Assembly (NCBI RefSeq): GCF_040719145.1
Contig: NZ_JBFDUZ010000003.1
Span: 310,001 to 374,000, forward strand
DNA from: Paenibacillus sp. JQZ6Y-1
GTDB lineage: Bacteria; Bacillota; Bacilli; Paenibacillales; Paenibacillaceae
Length of the DNA stretch: 64,000 nt
Direction: 5' to 3'
The position numbers were made by a program, and so were the translations under genes. A model generated the notes under the pieces. That model was not told the DNA's origin and ran no database searches. It saw nothing but the letters and a program-made list of their open reading frames with translations. The stretch's first letter is position 1. Every line of letters begins with the position of its first letter. Shown one piece after another: positions 34,347-43,832 of the stretch.

Positions 34347-35558
34347 TCAAGCACGGATGCTTTCGCGTTTGGGGAAGGTATAGGGGGTTGGGTCGGCGAT
34401 GGGGGTTGGGATTAGGGTTATGTTTGGGAGTAGGTTTCCCGTTTCGCCGTGGTATAGGTTGATGTGACTTGGTTGTAGGAGCATGTATGCTTGTGTGCTA
34501 GGTTCGTACGTTATGTCGCCTAGGGTGCGGGCGGTTAGGGTTCTGCCGTTGGTGTGTACGGTTACGGTTGTTTCGGCACCTGCTGGGATGATGCTTTCGA
34601 TGGTGCAGGGAATAGCACCGGGTGTGTGGTGCTTTTGTAATTGGATGTGTTCGGGCTTGATGGTTAGGATGACGGGTTGGCTGGATGACAGGGAATGATT
34701 GTCTTGGGCTGCTGGATTGACTTCGCTTGTAGCACGAGCAACGGCAAAAGAGCAGACGGGGCTGCTGACGTACAGATTGCCGCCATCGGTGGGAACAAGC
34801 TGAGCTTCCAGATGGTTGGTGTCCATACCACCATTACCGAAGAAATCGGCGATCCGCAGTGTGGCAGGGCGACGGTACAGTTCCTGTGGACGATCCACTT
34901 GTACGATCTTGCCATCGAAAAAGACGGCGATCCGCGTGGACAGTGTCAACGCTTCCTGTTGATCATGTGTAACGTAAATGATCGTGGCGCCCAACTCACG
35001 GTGCAGTCGCTTCAGCTCGGCTCTCATCTCTACCCGCAGCCGTGCATCCAGATTGGACAGCGGCTCGTCGAGTAGCAGCAGCTCTGGCTCGGTGACAATG
35101 GCACGAGCAATGGCAACGCGCTGCTGTTGTCCGCCGGACAGTTCACTCGGATAGCGGTCAGATAGGTCAGCGATGCGTACCTTTTCCAGAGCCGATTGTA
35201 CCTTTTGGCGAATGTCGGCTTTGCTCATTTTGCGTACCTGTAAGCCGAAGGCGACATTGTCGAATACGGACATATGGGGCCATAGCGCATAGCTTTGGAA
35301 TACCAGATTGAGTCCGCGCTTTGCTGGGTCCATATGGTAGGCGGTGTCCCCATTGGCGACCTCGCGACCGCTCAATACGATGCTTCCTCCACTCGCCTGC
35401 TGCAATCCGGCAATTGTACGCAGCAGGGTCGTTTTGCCGCAACCGGATGGACCGAGAAAGGTCATGAATTCGCCCTTTTCTACGGTCAGATCGATACCAG
35501 ATAGTACGTGCTTGCTGCCGATCTGCACCTGTACGCCCTGCAATTGTATTGCACTCAT
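34347..35558 (-). CDS. ABC importer ATPase, PotA/FbpC/PhnT type
   Basis: A protein of 403 residues from ATG 35558 (GGAGG 8 bp upstream, 1 bp after the permease stop). Walker A is GPSGCGKTT, the Q-loop is VFQSYALWPHM, the signature is LSGGQQQRVAIARA, Walker B is LLLLDEPLSNLD and the switch His lies in YVTHDQQEA. The C-terminal 160 residues form a TOBE-like regulatory domain. This subfamily energises uptake of Fe3+, polyamines, spermidine, 2-aminoethylphosphonate or phosphate esters. The 3' part is unusually C-rich on the coding strand. The end of the gene lies next to the palindromic element. Confidence 0.9.
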   Translation of the reverse strand: MSAIQLQGVQVQIGSKHVLSGIDLTVEKGEFMTFLGPSGCGKTTLLRTIAGLQQASGGSIVLSGREVANGDTAYHMDPAKRGLNLVFQSYALWPHMSVFDNVAFGLQVRKMSKADIRQKVQSALEKVRIADLSDRYPSELSGGQQQRVAIARAIVTEPELLLLDEPLSNLDARLRVEMRAELKRLHRELGATIIYVTHDQQEALTLSTRIAVFFDGKIVQVDRPQELYRRPATLRIADFFGNGGMDTNHLEAQLVPTDGGNLYVSSPVCSFAVARATSEVNPAAQDNHSLSSSQPVILTIKPEHIQLQKHHTPGAIPCTIESIIPAGAETTVTVHTNGRTLTARTLGDITYEPSTQAYMLLQPSHINLYHGETGNLLPNITLIPTPIADPTPYTFPKRESIRA

Positions 35559-35559
35559 A

Positions 35560-37398
35560 TTACTGTCCTCCAATTCCTGTAGTCAGATCGGCTTTGCCGT
35601 AACGGGTTGCCAGCGCATACACGGCAATGACGATGCCGATCATGATCATCAGTACGACGTTAGTTAGCTGAGTATAACCCTTTTCCACATACTCAAATGT
35701 TAGCGTGGTCAGCGTCTCTGTTCGCGGTGTCACCAGCATGATGATTAGCTCCGTCTCCTTCATCGCCCCAATAAAAACAAGTAAGAACGCAGATAGCAGA
35801 CTTTTCCGATTGAGCGGCAGCAAGATGCGCCGAAACCGTCTCCACCACGACGCTCCATTCATCTGCGCCGATTCCTCCAACTCGCCGCCAATCTGCATCA
35901 TCGCGGCACTGCCTGCCTTGACTGTAAATGGTAGTTCCTTCACCACGCTAATCAAAATAATCAGCCAGATCGTACCGTACAGTGCTGGAACAATCCAATG
36001 GGGCTTGGCGAACATCGTAATATAGATTGCCGACAGCGAAATGCCGGGCATCAGATACGGCAGAAATGACACCTGATCTACCGTACGCCCAATCCATGTC
36101 TGCTTGCCGCGTGCTACCACATAACCGAGAATCAATCCGAAAACAGCAGCAATGATCGCAGAAGCTCCAGCGATCAACAGTGAATTGCGCAGCGCCAGTA
36201 GGAAGATCGGATTATGCAGCACACCCTTTTCTCCAGAATTGATCTCGCTGACCGAGCCACCGATCCAGTAGTGCAGTGTCAGATTATCCAGACTGTATAC
36301 CCCTTCACGCAGCATAAACGTTTGTAGCAGCAGAATCAGCAGCGGTACAACCGAGATGAGCAGCATGCCAACCGTCATGATACTTGCTATTGGCGAACGC
36401 CATTTGCCCAGCGTTAACAGGGTACGGGGACTATCCTTGCCCGTAATCGTAACAAAGCTGCGCTGCCGCCCCATAATCCGGCTGTTCCAGTAGATCATCA
36501 GCATGGAGATCAGCATGAGCATCAGACCGAGCACATGCGCTTCGGTTGTTAAGCGCGCACGCATACTGGAATAGAGCATCGTCGAAATCATATAAAAATC
36601 CACGGGTGTACCCAAAATCGCAGGTACACCGTACGAGCTAATCGCCCGCGTAAAGGTAAGAATGAAGCCTGACAGAATCGCTGGCAGCATAAGTGGAAAG
36701 ACGATTTTGCGCAAAATATGCAGTCGTCCCGCTCCGCTAATACTCGCCGCTTCCTCCAACTGCGTATTCATCGAACTAAGCGCCGCTCCAACCAAGAGAA
36801 AGAAGTACACACTGTCATGGATCGTCAGCGACATCACAATCGGAAGGAATCCGTACGCCAGCCCGTCCGGTGTACTCAGATGGGTGAGCGATTGCCAGAT
36901 GCCCGGTGTACCGCCGATTTTATCGTTTTTGAAAAAGGTTAGCCACGCCTGCGCAATGACCCATGACGGCAATAGATACGGAATGACCGCGAGAAAGGTA
37001 ATGCCCTTTTTGAAAGGGACATCGGTGCGCGTCACCAGCCATGCTAACCCGCAGCCGAGCAGCATCGACAGCACGGCAACCGTCAGCGCGACCGCACCAG
37101 CGTGCAGTACGGGCTTGTAAAAGAGCGAGGTGCTAATATCACTTGCCAGCACTCGCTGCCAGTGGTACAGCGTAAAATGCCCCGGATTCGCTTCCGCCGT
37201 CACGCGCATATCCTGCTGTTTCCACACAAAGGTGGAGATCAGAATGCTAATTACGGGCCATACAATCGTATATGCGAGAAACAGCAAGCCAAGCCCGCCG
37301 ATTAGATGAACCGGACTACGCAGCCAGCGAATGAGTGTATTCTGGAGGCGAAGCCGCTGTTGTTGGCGAGACAGGGTACGGATAGGCGTGCTCGACAT
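35560..37398 (-). CDS. ABC importer permease, two fused BPD_transp_1 domains
   Basis: A protein of 612 residues with about twelve membrane helices. Two EAA-type loops are seen: EEAASISGAGRLHILRKIVFPLMLPAI (about 235-262) and EESAQMNGASWWRRFRRILLPLNRKS (about 525-550). Fused dimers of this type occur in FbpB/AfuB iron and in phosphonate/organophosphate importers. The start ATG 37398 has AAGGAG 9 bp upstream. The gene is coupled to the ATPase gene and lies 183 bp downstream of the binding-protein gene. Confidence 0.9.
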   Translation of the reverse strand: MSSTPIRTLSRQQQRLRLQNTLIRWLRSPVHLIGGLGLLFLAYTIVWPVISILISTFVWKQQDMRVTAEANPGHFTLYHWQRVLASDISTSLFYKPVLHAGAVALTVAVLSMLLGCGLAWLVTRTDVPFKKGITFLAVIPYLLPSWVIAQAWLTFFKNDKIGGTPGIWQSLTHLSTPDGLAYGFLPIVMSLTIHDSVYFFLLVGAALSSMNTQLEEAASISGAGRLHILRKIVFPLMLPAILSGFILTFTRAISSYGVPAILGTPVDFYMISTMLYSSMRARLTTEAHVLGLMLMLISMLMIYWNSRIMGRQRSFVTITGKDSPRTLLTLGKWRSPIASIMTVGMLLISVVPLLILLLQTFMLREGVYSLDNLTLHYWIGGSVSEINSGEKGVLHNPIFLLALRNSLLIAGASAIIAAVFGLILGYVVARGKQTWIGRTVDQVSFLPYLMPGISLSAIYITMFAKPHWIVPALYGTIWLIILISVVKELPFTVKAGSAAMMQIGGELEESAQMNGASWWRRFRRILLPLNRKSLLSAFLLVFIGAMKETELIIMLVTPRTETLTTLTFEYVEKGYTQLTNVVLMIMIGIVIAVYALATRYGKADLTTGIGGQ

Positions 37399-37581
37399 GT
37401 CGTTGGTCTCCTTTAAGATAGAATGTTCCAGAACAAGACAGGAATGCCTGATTCCACTACATTGCTTACAGTCATCGTCTTATTCTTACTCGTCTTGTTC
37501 TTACATCTCTACATTCTCATAACAATTACAAGGTAGCTTATTTTGATGACTATACATTCACTCATTGTAAGAAATGGGGGT

Positions 37582-38775
37582 CTATTTTTGTTTAATCCAG
37601 AAATCGCGTACCTTCGGCGAGGTCATATACAACGTATCCGCATCAAAATCCCACAGATTCAACTGCTCAAAGCCAATCGGATTCTTCGTCTCCACATCCG
37701 AGCGAGGTACCCATGAACCAACTTCGTTGAATGGTGCCAATCCTTCTCCCTTGCCGTCAGCTTCGCCCATCATCCAACGGATAAACAGCTTGCCTGCCGC
37801 TTCATGCGGAGCTTGCTTGGCGAGATACAGATACCCTGCATCCGGTACGGCGGTTTTCGGCTTAATGTCATAGATTGGCTGTACATGCCAGCCTTTTTCC
37901 TCTACTTTGGACACATCACCCGAAACGGCGATGCCGACTGCATCGCTGGACGTTTTGCCGATGGCGTCCAGTACATCGTCGCTGCCCTTGAGCACGGTTA
38001 ATCCGTTGGCGAACAATTGGCGGATGAATTCATATCCAGCATTTTCTGTTCCTTGCAGCTGAATGTCCTTGCCGAATTTTTCCTTGTATGCCGCTGCCAT
38101 ATCATCGCTATGAATGACCATCGTTGTGAACAGATCCATGAATGCTGGCGAGCTGAGCGGATCAGCAACGTATACTTTATTTTTAAATGCTGGCGTGGTC
38201 AGATCCCACCAGTTGGTGACTGGAATCTGCTTGTAATGATCGGTGTTGTAAAAGAGGGTACGGAACTCCACATAGTTGGCATAGCCCGGCGCCTGTGTGC
38301 GATACGGCTCATCCACTTTAGCGGCAATGTCATCTGGCAGATATTTCAGATAGCGACCTTGCTCTACCATTTCCTTGCCAACTGCTCCGCTAACTTCCTT
38401 GGTGATGATCACGTCTGGATTGAATTGCCCGGCATCCTGCTCGTTCGTCACCTTGTCCATCATCTCGTCAGATTTCACTTTGCTGACCTCAACCTTGATG
38501 TCAGGGTATTGTTTCATAAAGGTTTCTGCCGCATCGTTGGCACGACCCGATGTGGAGTATACGACCACTTTGCCGCCTTCTTCTTTTGCCTGTTGGTATA
38601 GCGTGTCTGCCGTCTCGCTCGTGGTAACTGTAGATGCCGCCTGTCCATTAGCAACAGATGAATCGGTGCTGTTCCCACATGCAGATAACAGCAATGCTGG
38701 AATCAACAGCATGGAGAGTAAGCTCGTCGCGCCTGCTTTACGAAGGGCAGATTTCCTTTTGAATGTTGTGTTCAT
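37582..38775 (-). CDS. Extracellular solute-binding lipoprotein of ABC importer
   Basis: A protein of 397 residues from ATG 38775 (AGGAGG upstream). The signal peptide ends in the lipobox LLLSACG, so the cysteine is lipidated. The mature part follows the family 1/FbpA-like fold: QAKEEGGKVVVYSTSGRANDAAETFMKQYPDIKVEV, then FNPDVIITKEVSGAVGKEMVEQGRYLKYLPD and MDLFTTMVI. Such proteins bind Fe3+, 2-aminoethylphosphonate or anionic organophosphates; the conserved Tyr pair needed for Fe3+ is not clearly recognisable, so the substrate is open. First gene of the transporter operon. Confidence 0.88.
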   Translation of the reverse strand: MNTTFKRKSALRKAGATSLLSMLLIPALLLSACGNSTDSSVANGQAASTVTTSETADTLYQQAKEEGGKVVVYSTSGRANDAAETFMKQYPDIKVEVSKVKSDEMMDKVTNEQDAGQFNPDVIITKEVSGAVGKEMVEQGRYLKYLPDDIAAKVDEPYRTQAPGYANYVEFRTLFYNTDHYKQIPVTNWWDLTTPAFKNKVYVADPLSSPAFMDLFTTMVIHSDDMAAAYKEKFGKDIQLQGTENAGYEFIRQLFANGLTVLKGSDDVLDAIGKTSSDAVGIAVSGDVSKVEEKGWHVQPIYDIKPKTAVPDAGYLYLAKQAPHEAAGKLFIRWMMGEADGKGEGLAPFNEVGSWVPRSDVETKNPIGFEQLNLWDFDADTLYMTSPKVRDFWIKQK

Positions 38776-39135
38776 AAATTCCTCCTGGAATATTGATAAT
38801 GGGCTTGGGAATGGACAACTCGAGATTGCGTGTGCAGTCAACGGACAGTAGCAAAATTGGCAAAGTGGATGTGGATGGAGATTATGTATGACTTGTAGAT
38901 ACGGTATCGTTGCCTGCATGTCCCATACTACGGGCGAAGTGTCAAAATGATATTAAGCTATATGTCGATTTTGGTAAAAAATTATTATCTTCTGTAAAAT
39001 TGGTATTTTATTATCAAAAAAAGCTCGTAGTATCACAAAAAAAGCTTACTCCCCTCATTGTGAGGAAAGTAAGCTTGGGGCGATTGATGATGACACTCCT
39101 GTGTATGAGGCATCTCGCCGATGGCAGCGAATGTC
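38776..39135. other. Intergenic region, promoter and terminator
   Basis: No gene is seen. The left two thirds should hold the promoter of the binding-protein operon. The AT-rich right part carries the terminator of the flavin-reductase-like gene at 39042-39076. Confidence 0.6.
39042..39076 (-). terminator. Intrinsic terminator
   Basis: On the minus strand AAGCTTACT / AGTAAGCTT form a 9-bp stem with an inner CTCA/TGAG stem, followed by seven T. It ends the flavin-reductase-like gene. Confidence 0.88.
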
Positions 39136-39762
39136 TCAAGAGTTATAGTATTGCTTGGTAAACGGCTCTGCCAAGCGGGAAGGATGAATCGTAGACCCTG
39201 TCGTGAAAAACTCGCAAAAATTCATAATCAGCGGATGCCAGCGTTCGGCGACAATACGCTTCTGATCGTTCAGCAATGCTTCCTCGATATGAATGCGATT
39301 GATGTTCAATTCAGCAGCACATAGATGTCCGCCACTTTTTTGGTCAAATACATACGATTGTTCCAGTACAGCTTCCATTTGCACTGGGCATTCCTGTATA
39401 CATGGCGCCTGAACCGTCTGTGATGCTACCGGCGTCAAACCAGCATGCTTGAACTTATCCGGCACGTACACATACCCTATGTTTTGCTTATACTCAGGCA
39501 CGGGAAACGAGCCTGTCGTCAATGCCAAGCGGTCAACGACATGAACCAAATCGGCAGAAGCGAGATTGATCGTGCACTGCTGTTCTCGTTTGAGATTGGC
39601 AATCGTTTGCGAACGACTCGACATGCCAATCATACACGATTGATTCATCCACCAGATAGACGAAATCGGTGCGATATTCGGCGTGCCGTCTGGGTTGAGT
39701 GTACTGATGATGACAACAGGTGTACCAAAATATAAAATTTGCGGCTGAATCGTCTGATGCAT
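39136..39762 (-). CDS. Flavin reductase-like FMN-binding protein
   Basis: A protein of 208 residues from ATG 39762 (GAGAGGGG upstream). TPVVIISTLNPDGTPNIAPISSIWWMNQSCMIGMSSRSQTIANLKREQQCTINLAS is the FMN-binding split-barrel start of the flavin_reduct (DIM6/NTAB) family. It may reduce flavin or act as an FMN-dependent oxidoreductase. It lies 81 bp downstream of the AdaA-type gene on the same strand. No partner monooxygenase is seen nearby. Confidence 0.85.
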   Translation of the reverse strand: MHQTIQPQILYFGTPVVIISTLNPDGTPNIAPISSIWWMNQSCMIGMSSRSQTIANLKREQQCTINLASADLVHVVDRLALTTGSFPVPEYKQNIGYVYVPDKFKHAGLTPVASQTVQAPCIQECPVQMEAVLEQSYVFDQKSGGHLCAAELNINRIHIEEALLNDQKRIVAERWHPLIMNFCEFFTTGSTIHPSRLAEPFTKQYYNS

Positions 39763-39843
39763 GAAGATGCCCCTCTCTGTGATCCGTAATATGAACATAG
39801 TATAGATCACAGAGAGATACGCTTCTTTTGTTATCTTGCGGCT

Positions 39844-40437
39844 TCATTCTGCATCGAATAGATGCTGCTGACGATACGCGGTTGGCGTGAAGCCAGTCTT
39901 TTGTTTGAATAACGTGGCAAAATAGGAAGGATTGTCGAGTCCCACCTGCATGCCGATTTGCGATACGCTCTGCGTTGTCGTCAATAGTAGCTTTTCTGCT
40001 TCGCGTATCCGTACGGTCTGCACATATTGTGCCGGTGTGTATCCTTTCATATGGCGAAAGGAGCGCTGCAAATGAAACGGGCTTCCACTCGCCAGCCGCG
40101 ACAGCTCTTCCAGTTTCAGATCGTCCCAAAAGTATTGGTGTATCAGCTGCACAATTTCCTCTACCCACTGCTCCTGCGGAGTTTGCAGTTGATCAGGACA
40201 GCATCGCTTACATGCCTGAAAGCCCGCTTGCATAGCATGTTGAACCGTAGTAAACAGACGTACATTTTTTCGATTCGGTATTCGTGATTTACACGACGGA
40301 CGGCAGAATATATTCGTCGTTTTGACACTGTAAAAAAACTCTCCATCATACCGTTCATCATTTTGAACGATCGCTTGCCAGTACGAATCGGTTAGTACAG
40401 GAGAATCGTTCGTCGTTGCGGGTCGCATCACGTTCAT
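39844..40437 (-). CDS. adaA: AdaA-type methylphosphotriester-DNA methyltransferase/AraC regulator
   Basis: A protein of 197 residues from ATG 40437. The N-terminal Ada zinc domain has FFYSVKTTNIFCRPSCKSRIPNRKNV and ACKRCCPDQ. Cys45, Cys49, Cys76 and Cys79 have the same spacing as Ada's zinc cysteines, and one of them takes the methyl group from DNA phosphotriesters. The C-terminal AraC double helix-turn-helix follows (LEELSRLASGSPFHLQRSFRHMKGYTPAQYVQTVRIREAEKLL; VGLDNPSYFATLFKQKTGFTPTAYR). In B. subtilis AdaA activates adaB/alkA; no such gene is adjacent here. The flavin-reductase-like gene downstream may be cotranscribed. Confidence 0.9.
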   Translation of the reverse strand: MNVMRPATTNDSPVLTDSYWQAIVQNDERYDGEFFYSVKTTNIFCRPSCKSRIPNRKNVRLFTTVQHAMQAGFQACKRCCPDQLQTPQEQWVEEIVQLIHQYFWDDLKLEELSRLASGSPFHLQRSFRHMKGYTPAQYVQTVRIREAEKLLLTTTQSVSQIGMQVGLDNPSYFATLFKQKTGFTPTAYRQQHLFDAE

Positions 40438-40497
40438 TTGGATCACACTCCTGTACGTATTGTATTATGACTCTGTATACTCTGTTCTGTACATGAA

Positions 40498-41388
40498 CTA
40501 TATCTCCAACGCCAACTTCTCGTAAAATAAATGAGATAGATCATAAGAAGGCAACCCAGATACTTGACCATCCCCTACCTCAATGATGATCCATTCCTTT
40601 TCCACCGTCCGCGCAATATCCATTGTAAAAAATGGACTAGGAATACGTTTTGCAACTTCATTGAAAAAAGAGATGGGGATCTGATCTTGCTCATACTGTA
40701 TTTCTTCCCAATAATTCTCGGTCAATACAGGTTGTTGGTTAAAGTAAAAGATTCTAAATTCTTTAGATAATGGCATTCCACTTTTCTCATGTGTTCCAAT
40801 CGATTCAAGTTTTACAAATTGCCGGAACATAATTCCACCATTAAGTGCTCTTCCTTGCAAACGGATGACATTTTGTACCGTATCTAAAACCTTCTCTTTA
40901 TCATTGGCACTAGGAACATAACATGCAGTATCCCATTCATGTTTTCTGGATTTTACATAGTCTTTAACAATAATAGCTGAATCTCCAAATACAGCTGCCT
41001 GATTCAATATATGATTTTCGTCGTGCATATGTTCTCTACTTGTCCATGTCGTTAATGGAGTGTACTTCTCGATCTGCGAATATACATTTGGAAAATAATG
41101 AACATTTGCATATTCGCTTGGACTGGTCAGTAAGTTTATATTTTTTTCTTTTAACTTCTTATACAGCAATGTATATTCTTCAACAGTTAGCATCCAACCT
41201 CGATACATAGCTGCTTGGGATTCTGTATGTATTGAAGGATATACTTTTATTTTTTGAGTTTCAATCAATTCTTCCAAAGAAAATAGCAAGGTCGTAAATC
41301 CATATTGTTTACATGCTTCAAACTCACTTTTGTATTCATCATCGACTTGTTTCGGATAAAAAGGATTAGAACAAAACACAATATACAT
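40498..41388 (-). CDS. ATP-grasp domain protein (R2K clade, DUF4343-like)
   Basis: A protein of 296 residues encoded by AT-rich DNA unlike its neighbours. The C-terminal two thirds is an ATP-grasp core: SAIIVKDYVKSRKHEWDTACYVP, GGIMFRQFVKLESIGTHEKSGMPLSKEFRIFYFNQQPVLTENYWEE and FFTMDIARTVEKEWIIIEVGDGQVSGLPSY. The K-D-Y-V-K and E-x-G-D-G-Q-V-S-G-L motifs fit the R2K clade (PF14243). These enzymes join a carboxylate to an amine or modify protein; R2K members occur in phage and mobile loci. Substrate unknown. Flanked by terminators, so probably a single acquired gene. Confidence 0.8.
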   Translation of the reverse strand: MYIVFCSNPFYPKQVDDEYKSEFEACKQYGFTTLLFSLEELIETQKIKVYPSIHTESQAAMYRGWMLTVEEYTLLYKKLKEKNINLLTSPSEYANVHYFPNVYSQIEKYTPLTTWTSREHMHDENHILNQAAVFGDSAIIVKDYVKSRKHEWDTACYVPSANDKEKVLDTVQNVIRLQGRALNGGIMFRQFVKLESIGTHEKSGMPLSKEFRIFYFNQQPVLTENYWEEIQYEQDQIPISFFNEVAKRIPSPFFTMDIARTVEKEWIIIEVGDGQVSGLPSYDLSHLFYEKLALEI

Positions 41389-41437
41389 CGTCTTACCGCC
41401 TTTCTTTAGTTAATAGTACTCCTAACACATATAAGAG

Positions 41438-41482
41438 AAAAAGCTTCTTTTATCAAATGATTTTGATAAAAGAAGCTTTTTT
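41438..41482 (-). terminator. htpG intrinsic terminator
   Basis: A near-perfect stem of about 20 bp (41438-41457 with 41461-41482; AAAAAGCTTCTTTTATC core) with a 3-base loop and T runs lies 62 bp after the htpG stop. Confidence 0.92.
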
Positions 41483-41543
41483 ATACAAGAATATAATGAC
41501 ATATAAATGCGTTATTCGCTATGAAAGTGTAATAAAACTAAGT

Positions 41544-43445
41544 TTACACCATCACTTTACAAATATCATTCGTAAACTCAACCGGATCTTGCAGCGGCAG
41601 CCCTTCGATCAGCAGGGCTTGGTTGTACAGCAGATTCGTGTACAGTCCCAGCTTCTCGCCATCGCTCTCATGCGCTTTTTTCAGCGATTGGAATACATCG
41701 TGGTTGATGTTGATTTCCAGTACTTTCTCGGCTTTGACATCCTGACTGTTTGGCATCATTTGCAGGATTTTCTCCATCTCGATCGACAGTTCGCCGTCGG
41801 TGGACAGGCAGACTGGGTGAGATTTCAGGCGTTTGGATGCTTTGACATCTTTCACTTTGCCGCCCAGTACATCCTTCATCGCTGCGAACAGCTCTTTGCT
41901 TTCGTTCTGTTCCGCTTCAGCCGCTTCATCTTTGTCATCTGGCTCAATACCAAGATCGCCGCTGGATACGGATTTGAATTCTTTTTCTTTGTATGCGCTG
42001 ATAATCTTGATTGCAAACTCGTCGATGTCGTCGGTCAGGTACAGAATTTCGTAGCCTTTGTCCGATACCATCTCGGTTTGTGGCAGCTTCTCGATCCGCT
42101 CAATGGAATCGCCAGCCGCATAGTAGATATACTTCTGATCTTCCGGCATACGGGATACGTACTCATCCAGTGTAACCAGCTTCTTCTCTTTGGACGAATG
42201 GAACATGAGCAGATCTTGCAGATCGTCCTTGTGCATGCCGTAATCGTTGTACACGCCGAATTTCAGCTGACGACCGAACGACTGGTAGAACTTCTCGTAG
42301 TTGTCGCGCTCGTCTTTGATCAGGCTTTGCAGTTGGGATTTGATTTTGTTTTTGATGTTTTTGGCGATTAGCTTCAGCTGGCGGTCATGCTGCAACAGCT
42401 CGCGCGAGATATTCAGCGACAGGTCTTCGGAATCGACCATCCCTTTGACAAAGCTGAAATAATCCGGCAGCAGATCGGCACATTTGTCCATGATCAGGAC
42501 GCCGTTAGAGTACAGCTCCAGCCCTTTTTCGTACTCTTTGGTGTAATAGTCAAACGGTGTATTTTCAGGAATAAACAGGATCGCGTTGTAAACAACTGCG
42601 CCGTCAGCACTGATATGCACATGCTTGAGCGGCTTGTCGAAGCCGTAACGTTTCTCCTGATAGAAGTTGTTGTAATCTTCGTCGGTCAGCTCGCTTTTGT
42701 TTTTGCGCCAGATCGGGATCATGCTGTTGATCGTTTGTTCTTCGGTATATTCCACGTATTCCGGCTGTGCATCCTCGGCTGCGTCTTCTGCCTTCTCCAC
42801 CGGACGGCTGTTGGTCACATCCATTTTGATCGGATAGCGGATAAAGTCGGAATATTTCTTCACAATATTGCGCAGACGGTACTCGTCCAGATACTCATCG
42901 TATTGATCGTCCTCGGTGTTTTCTTTGATGCTGAGGATGATGTCGGTACCGACAGTTTCTTTGTCCGTCGGCTCAATGGTATAACCATCTGCACCTTCGG
43001 AATGCCATTTGTACGCTTGGTCGCTGCCCAGTGCACGAGTAATGACAGTCACTTCGTCTGCAACCATAAAGGCAGCGTAGAAGCCGACACCGAATTGACC
43101 GATGATATTATGACCATCCTGCGCTTGATTTTCCTTTTTAAAGGCAAGCGAGCCACTCTTCGCGATAATACCGAGGTTGTTTTCCAGCTCTTCGGCAGTC
43201 ATACCAATCCCTGTATCGGAGATGGTCAGGGTACGAGTCTCTTTGTTTGGCTTGATTTTGACGTAGTAATCTTCCTTGTGGAAGGTGAGACTGTCGTCGG
43301 TCAGTGTTTTGTAGTAAATTTTGTCGATAGCGTCACTTGCGTTGGAGATCAGCTCGCGCAGGAAAATTTCGCGGTGCGTATAGATCGAGTTGATCATCAT
43401 TTCTAGCAGGCGTTTGGATTCGGCTTGAAATTGCTTTTTGCTCAT
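41544..43445 (-). CDS. htpG: HSP90-family chaperone HtpG
   Basis: A protein of 633 residues from ATG 43445. The GHKL ATPase domain is complete: [46 protein letters not shown] and [19 protein letters not shown]. The middle domain has [38 protein letters not shown], and the C-terminal dimerisation region ends DICKVMV. Full-length bacterial form; a homodimeric ATP-driven chaperone for client folding under stress. It has its own promoter with a perfect CIRCE element at 43552-43578 and its own terminator, so it is monocistronic. In B. subtilis htpG is not part of the HrcA regulon, which makes this promoter notable. Confidence 0.97.
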   Translation of the reverse strand: MSKKQFQAESKRLLEMMINSIYTHREIFLRELISNASDAIDKIYYKTLTDDSLTFHKEDYYVKIKPNKETRTLTISDTGIGMTAEELENNLGIIAKSGSLAFKKENQAQDGHNIIGQFGVGFYAAFMVADEVTVITRALGSDQAYKWHSEGADGYTIEPTDKETVGTDIILSIKENTEDDQYDEYLDEYRLRNIVKKYSDFIRYPIKMDVTNSRPVEKAEDAAEDAQPEYVEYTEEQTINSMIPIWRKNKSELTDEDYNNFYQEKRYGFDKPLKHVHISADGAVVYNAILFIPENTPFDYYTKEYEKGLELYSNGVLIMDKCADLLPDYFSFVKGMVDSEDLSLNISRELLQHDRQLKLIAKNIKNKIKSQLQSLIKDERDNYEKFYQSFGRQLKFGVYNDYGMHKDDLQDLLMFHSSKEKKLVTLDEYVSRMPEDQKYIYYAAGDSIERIEKLPQTEMVSDKGYEILYLTDDIDEFAIKIISAYKEKEFKSVSSGDLGIEPDDKDEAAEAEQNESKELFAAMKDVLGGKVKDVKASKRLKSHPVCLSTDGELSIEMEKILQMMPNSQDVKAEKVLEININHDVFQSLKKAHESDGEKLGLYTNLLYNQALLIEGLPLQDPVEFTNDICKVMV

Positions 43446-43551
43446 GATTAAGTGAAAGCCCCTTTCCATTCTTATATAAAATAGCAGGCATATTCCGCTG
43501 AGCGACTATTCTGCCGCATAGCAGATACCTTATGTATTGTGGCGTTGGTAT

Positions 43552-43578
43552 TTAGCACTCTAATACTCTGAGTGCTAA
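43552..43578. promoter_or_regulatory. CIRCE element (HrcA operator)
   Basis: TTAGCACTC, nine bases, GAGTGCTAA: a perfect match to the CIRCE consensus. It lies just downstream of the predicted transcription start of htpG, the classic repressor position. Confidence 0.95.
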
Positions 43579-43588
43579 ACCTATCTTT

Positions 43589-43618
43589 TATATATCATAT
43601 TCCCAATTTCCATGTCAA
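43589..43618 (-). promoter_or_regulatory. SigA-type htpG promoter
   Basis: On the minus strand TTGACA (43618-43613), 18 bp and TATATA (43594-43589), 11 bp upstream of CIRCE. Confidence 0.65.
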
Positions 43619-43832
43619 TGTTTGCGGCCATTCCATCCACTTTACGGAAAGATAATCTTCATACGGAATCACTGTATATTATTTACATTGTAGGTATCCT
43701 CTTTTCTCACTAACTGAACTATTATATACTACTCTTAATGTCCCTCTGCTGAGAAAAAGTTATTGCCTATGCAAACATCCAATTTTAAAATACATAATTC
43801 GCCTGATCGTAGGCACCAAGGAGTGAATACCG

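Larger units (their letters stand above)
43446..43832. other. htpG regulatory region and intergenic space
   Basis: No gene is seen. This gap holds the CIRCE operator (43552-43578) and the SigA-like promoter of htpG, and, to the right, the unmarked promoter area of the BtrH-like gene. Confidence 0.7.

Noticed and set aside
34334-34385. Terminator at the end of the ABC ATPase gene
   Set aside because: The inverted repeat has no T run and spans coding sequence; kept only as an inverted repeat in the region entry.
38776-38919. N-terminal extension of the binding lipoprotein
   Set aside because: It would put 48 residues ahead of the signal peptide; ATG 38775 has AGGAGG and is followed by a proper lipobox signal.
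41457-43406. Two long plus-strand open frames (about 300 and 340 codons) opposite htpG
   Set aside because: They are antisense to a complete, well-recognised HtpG and have no ribosome sites or family resemblance; they result from codon bias.
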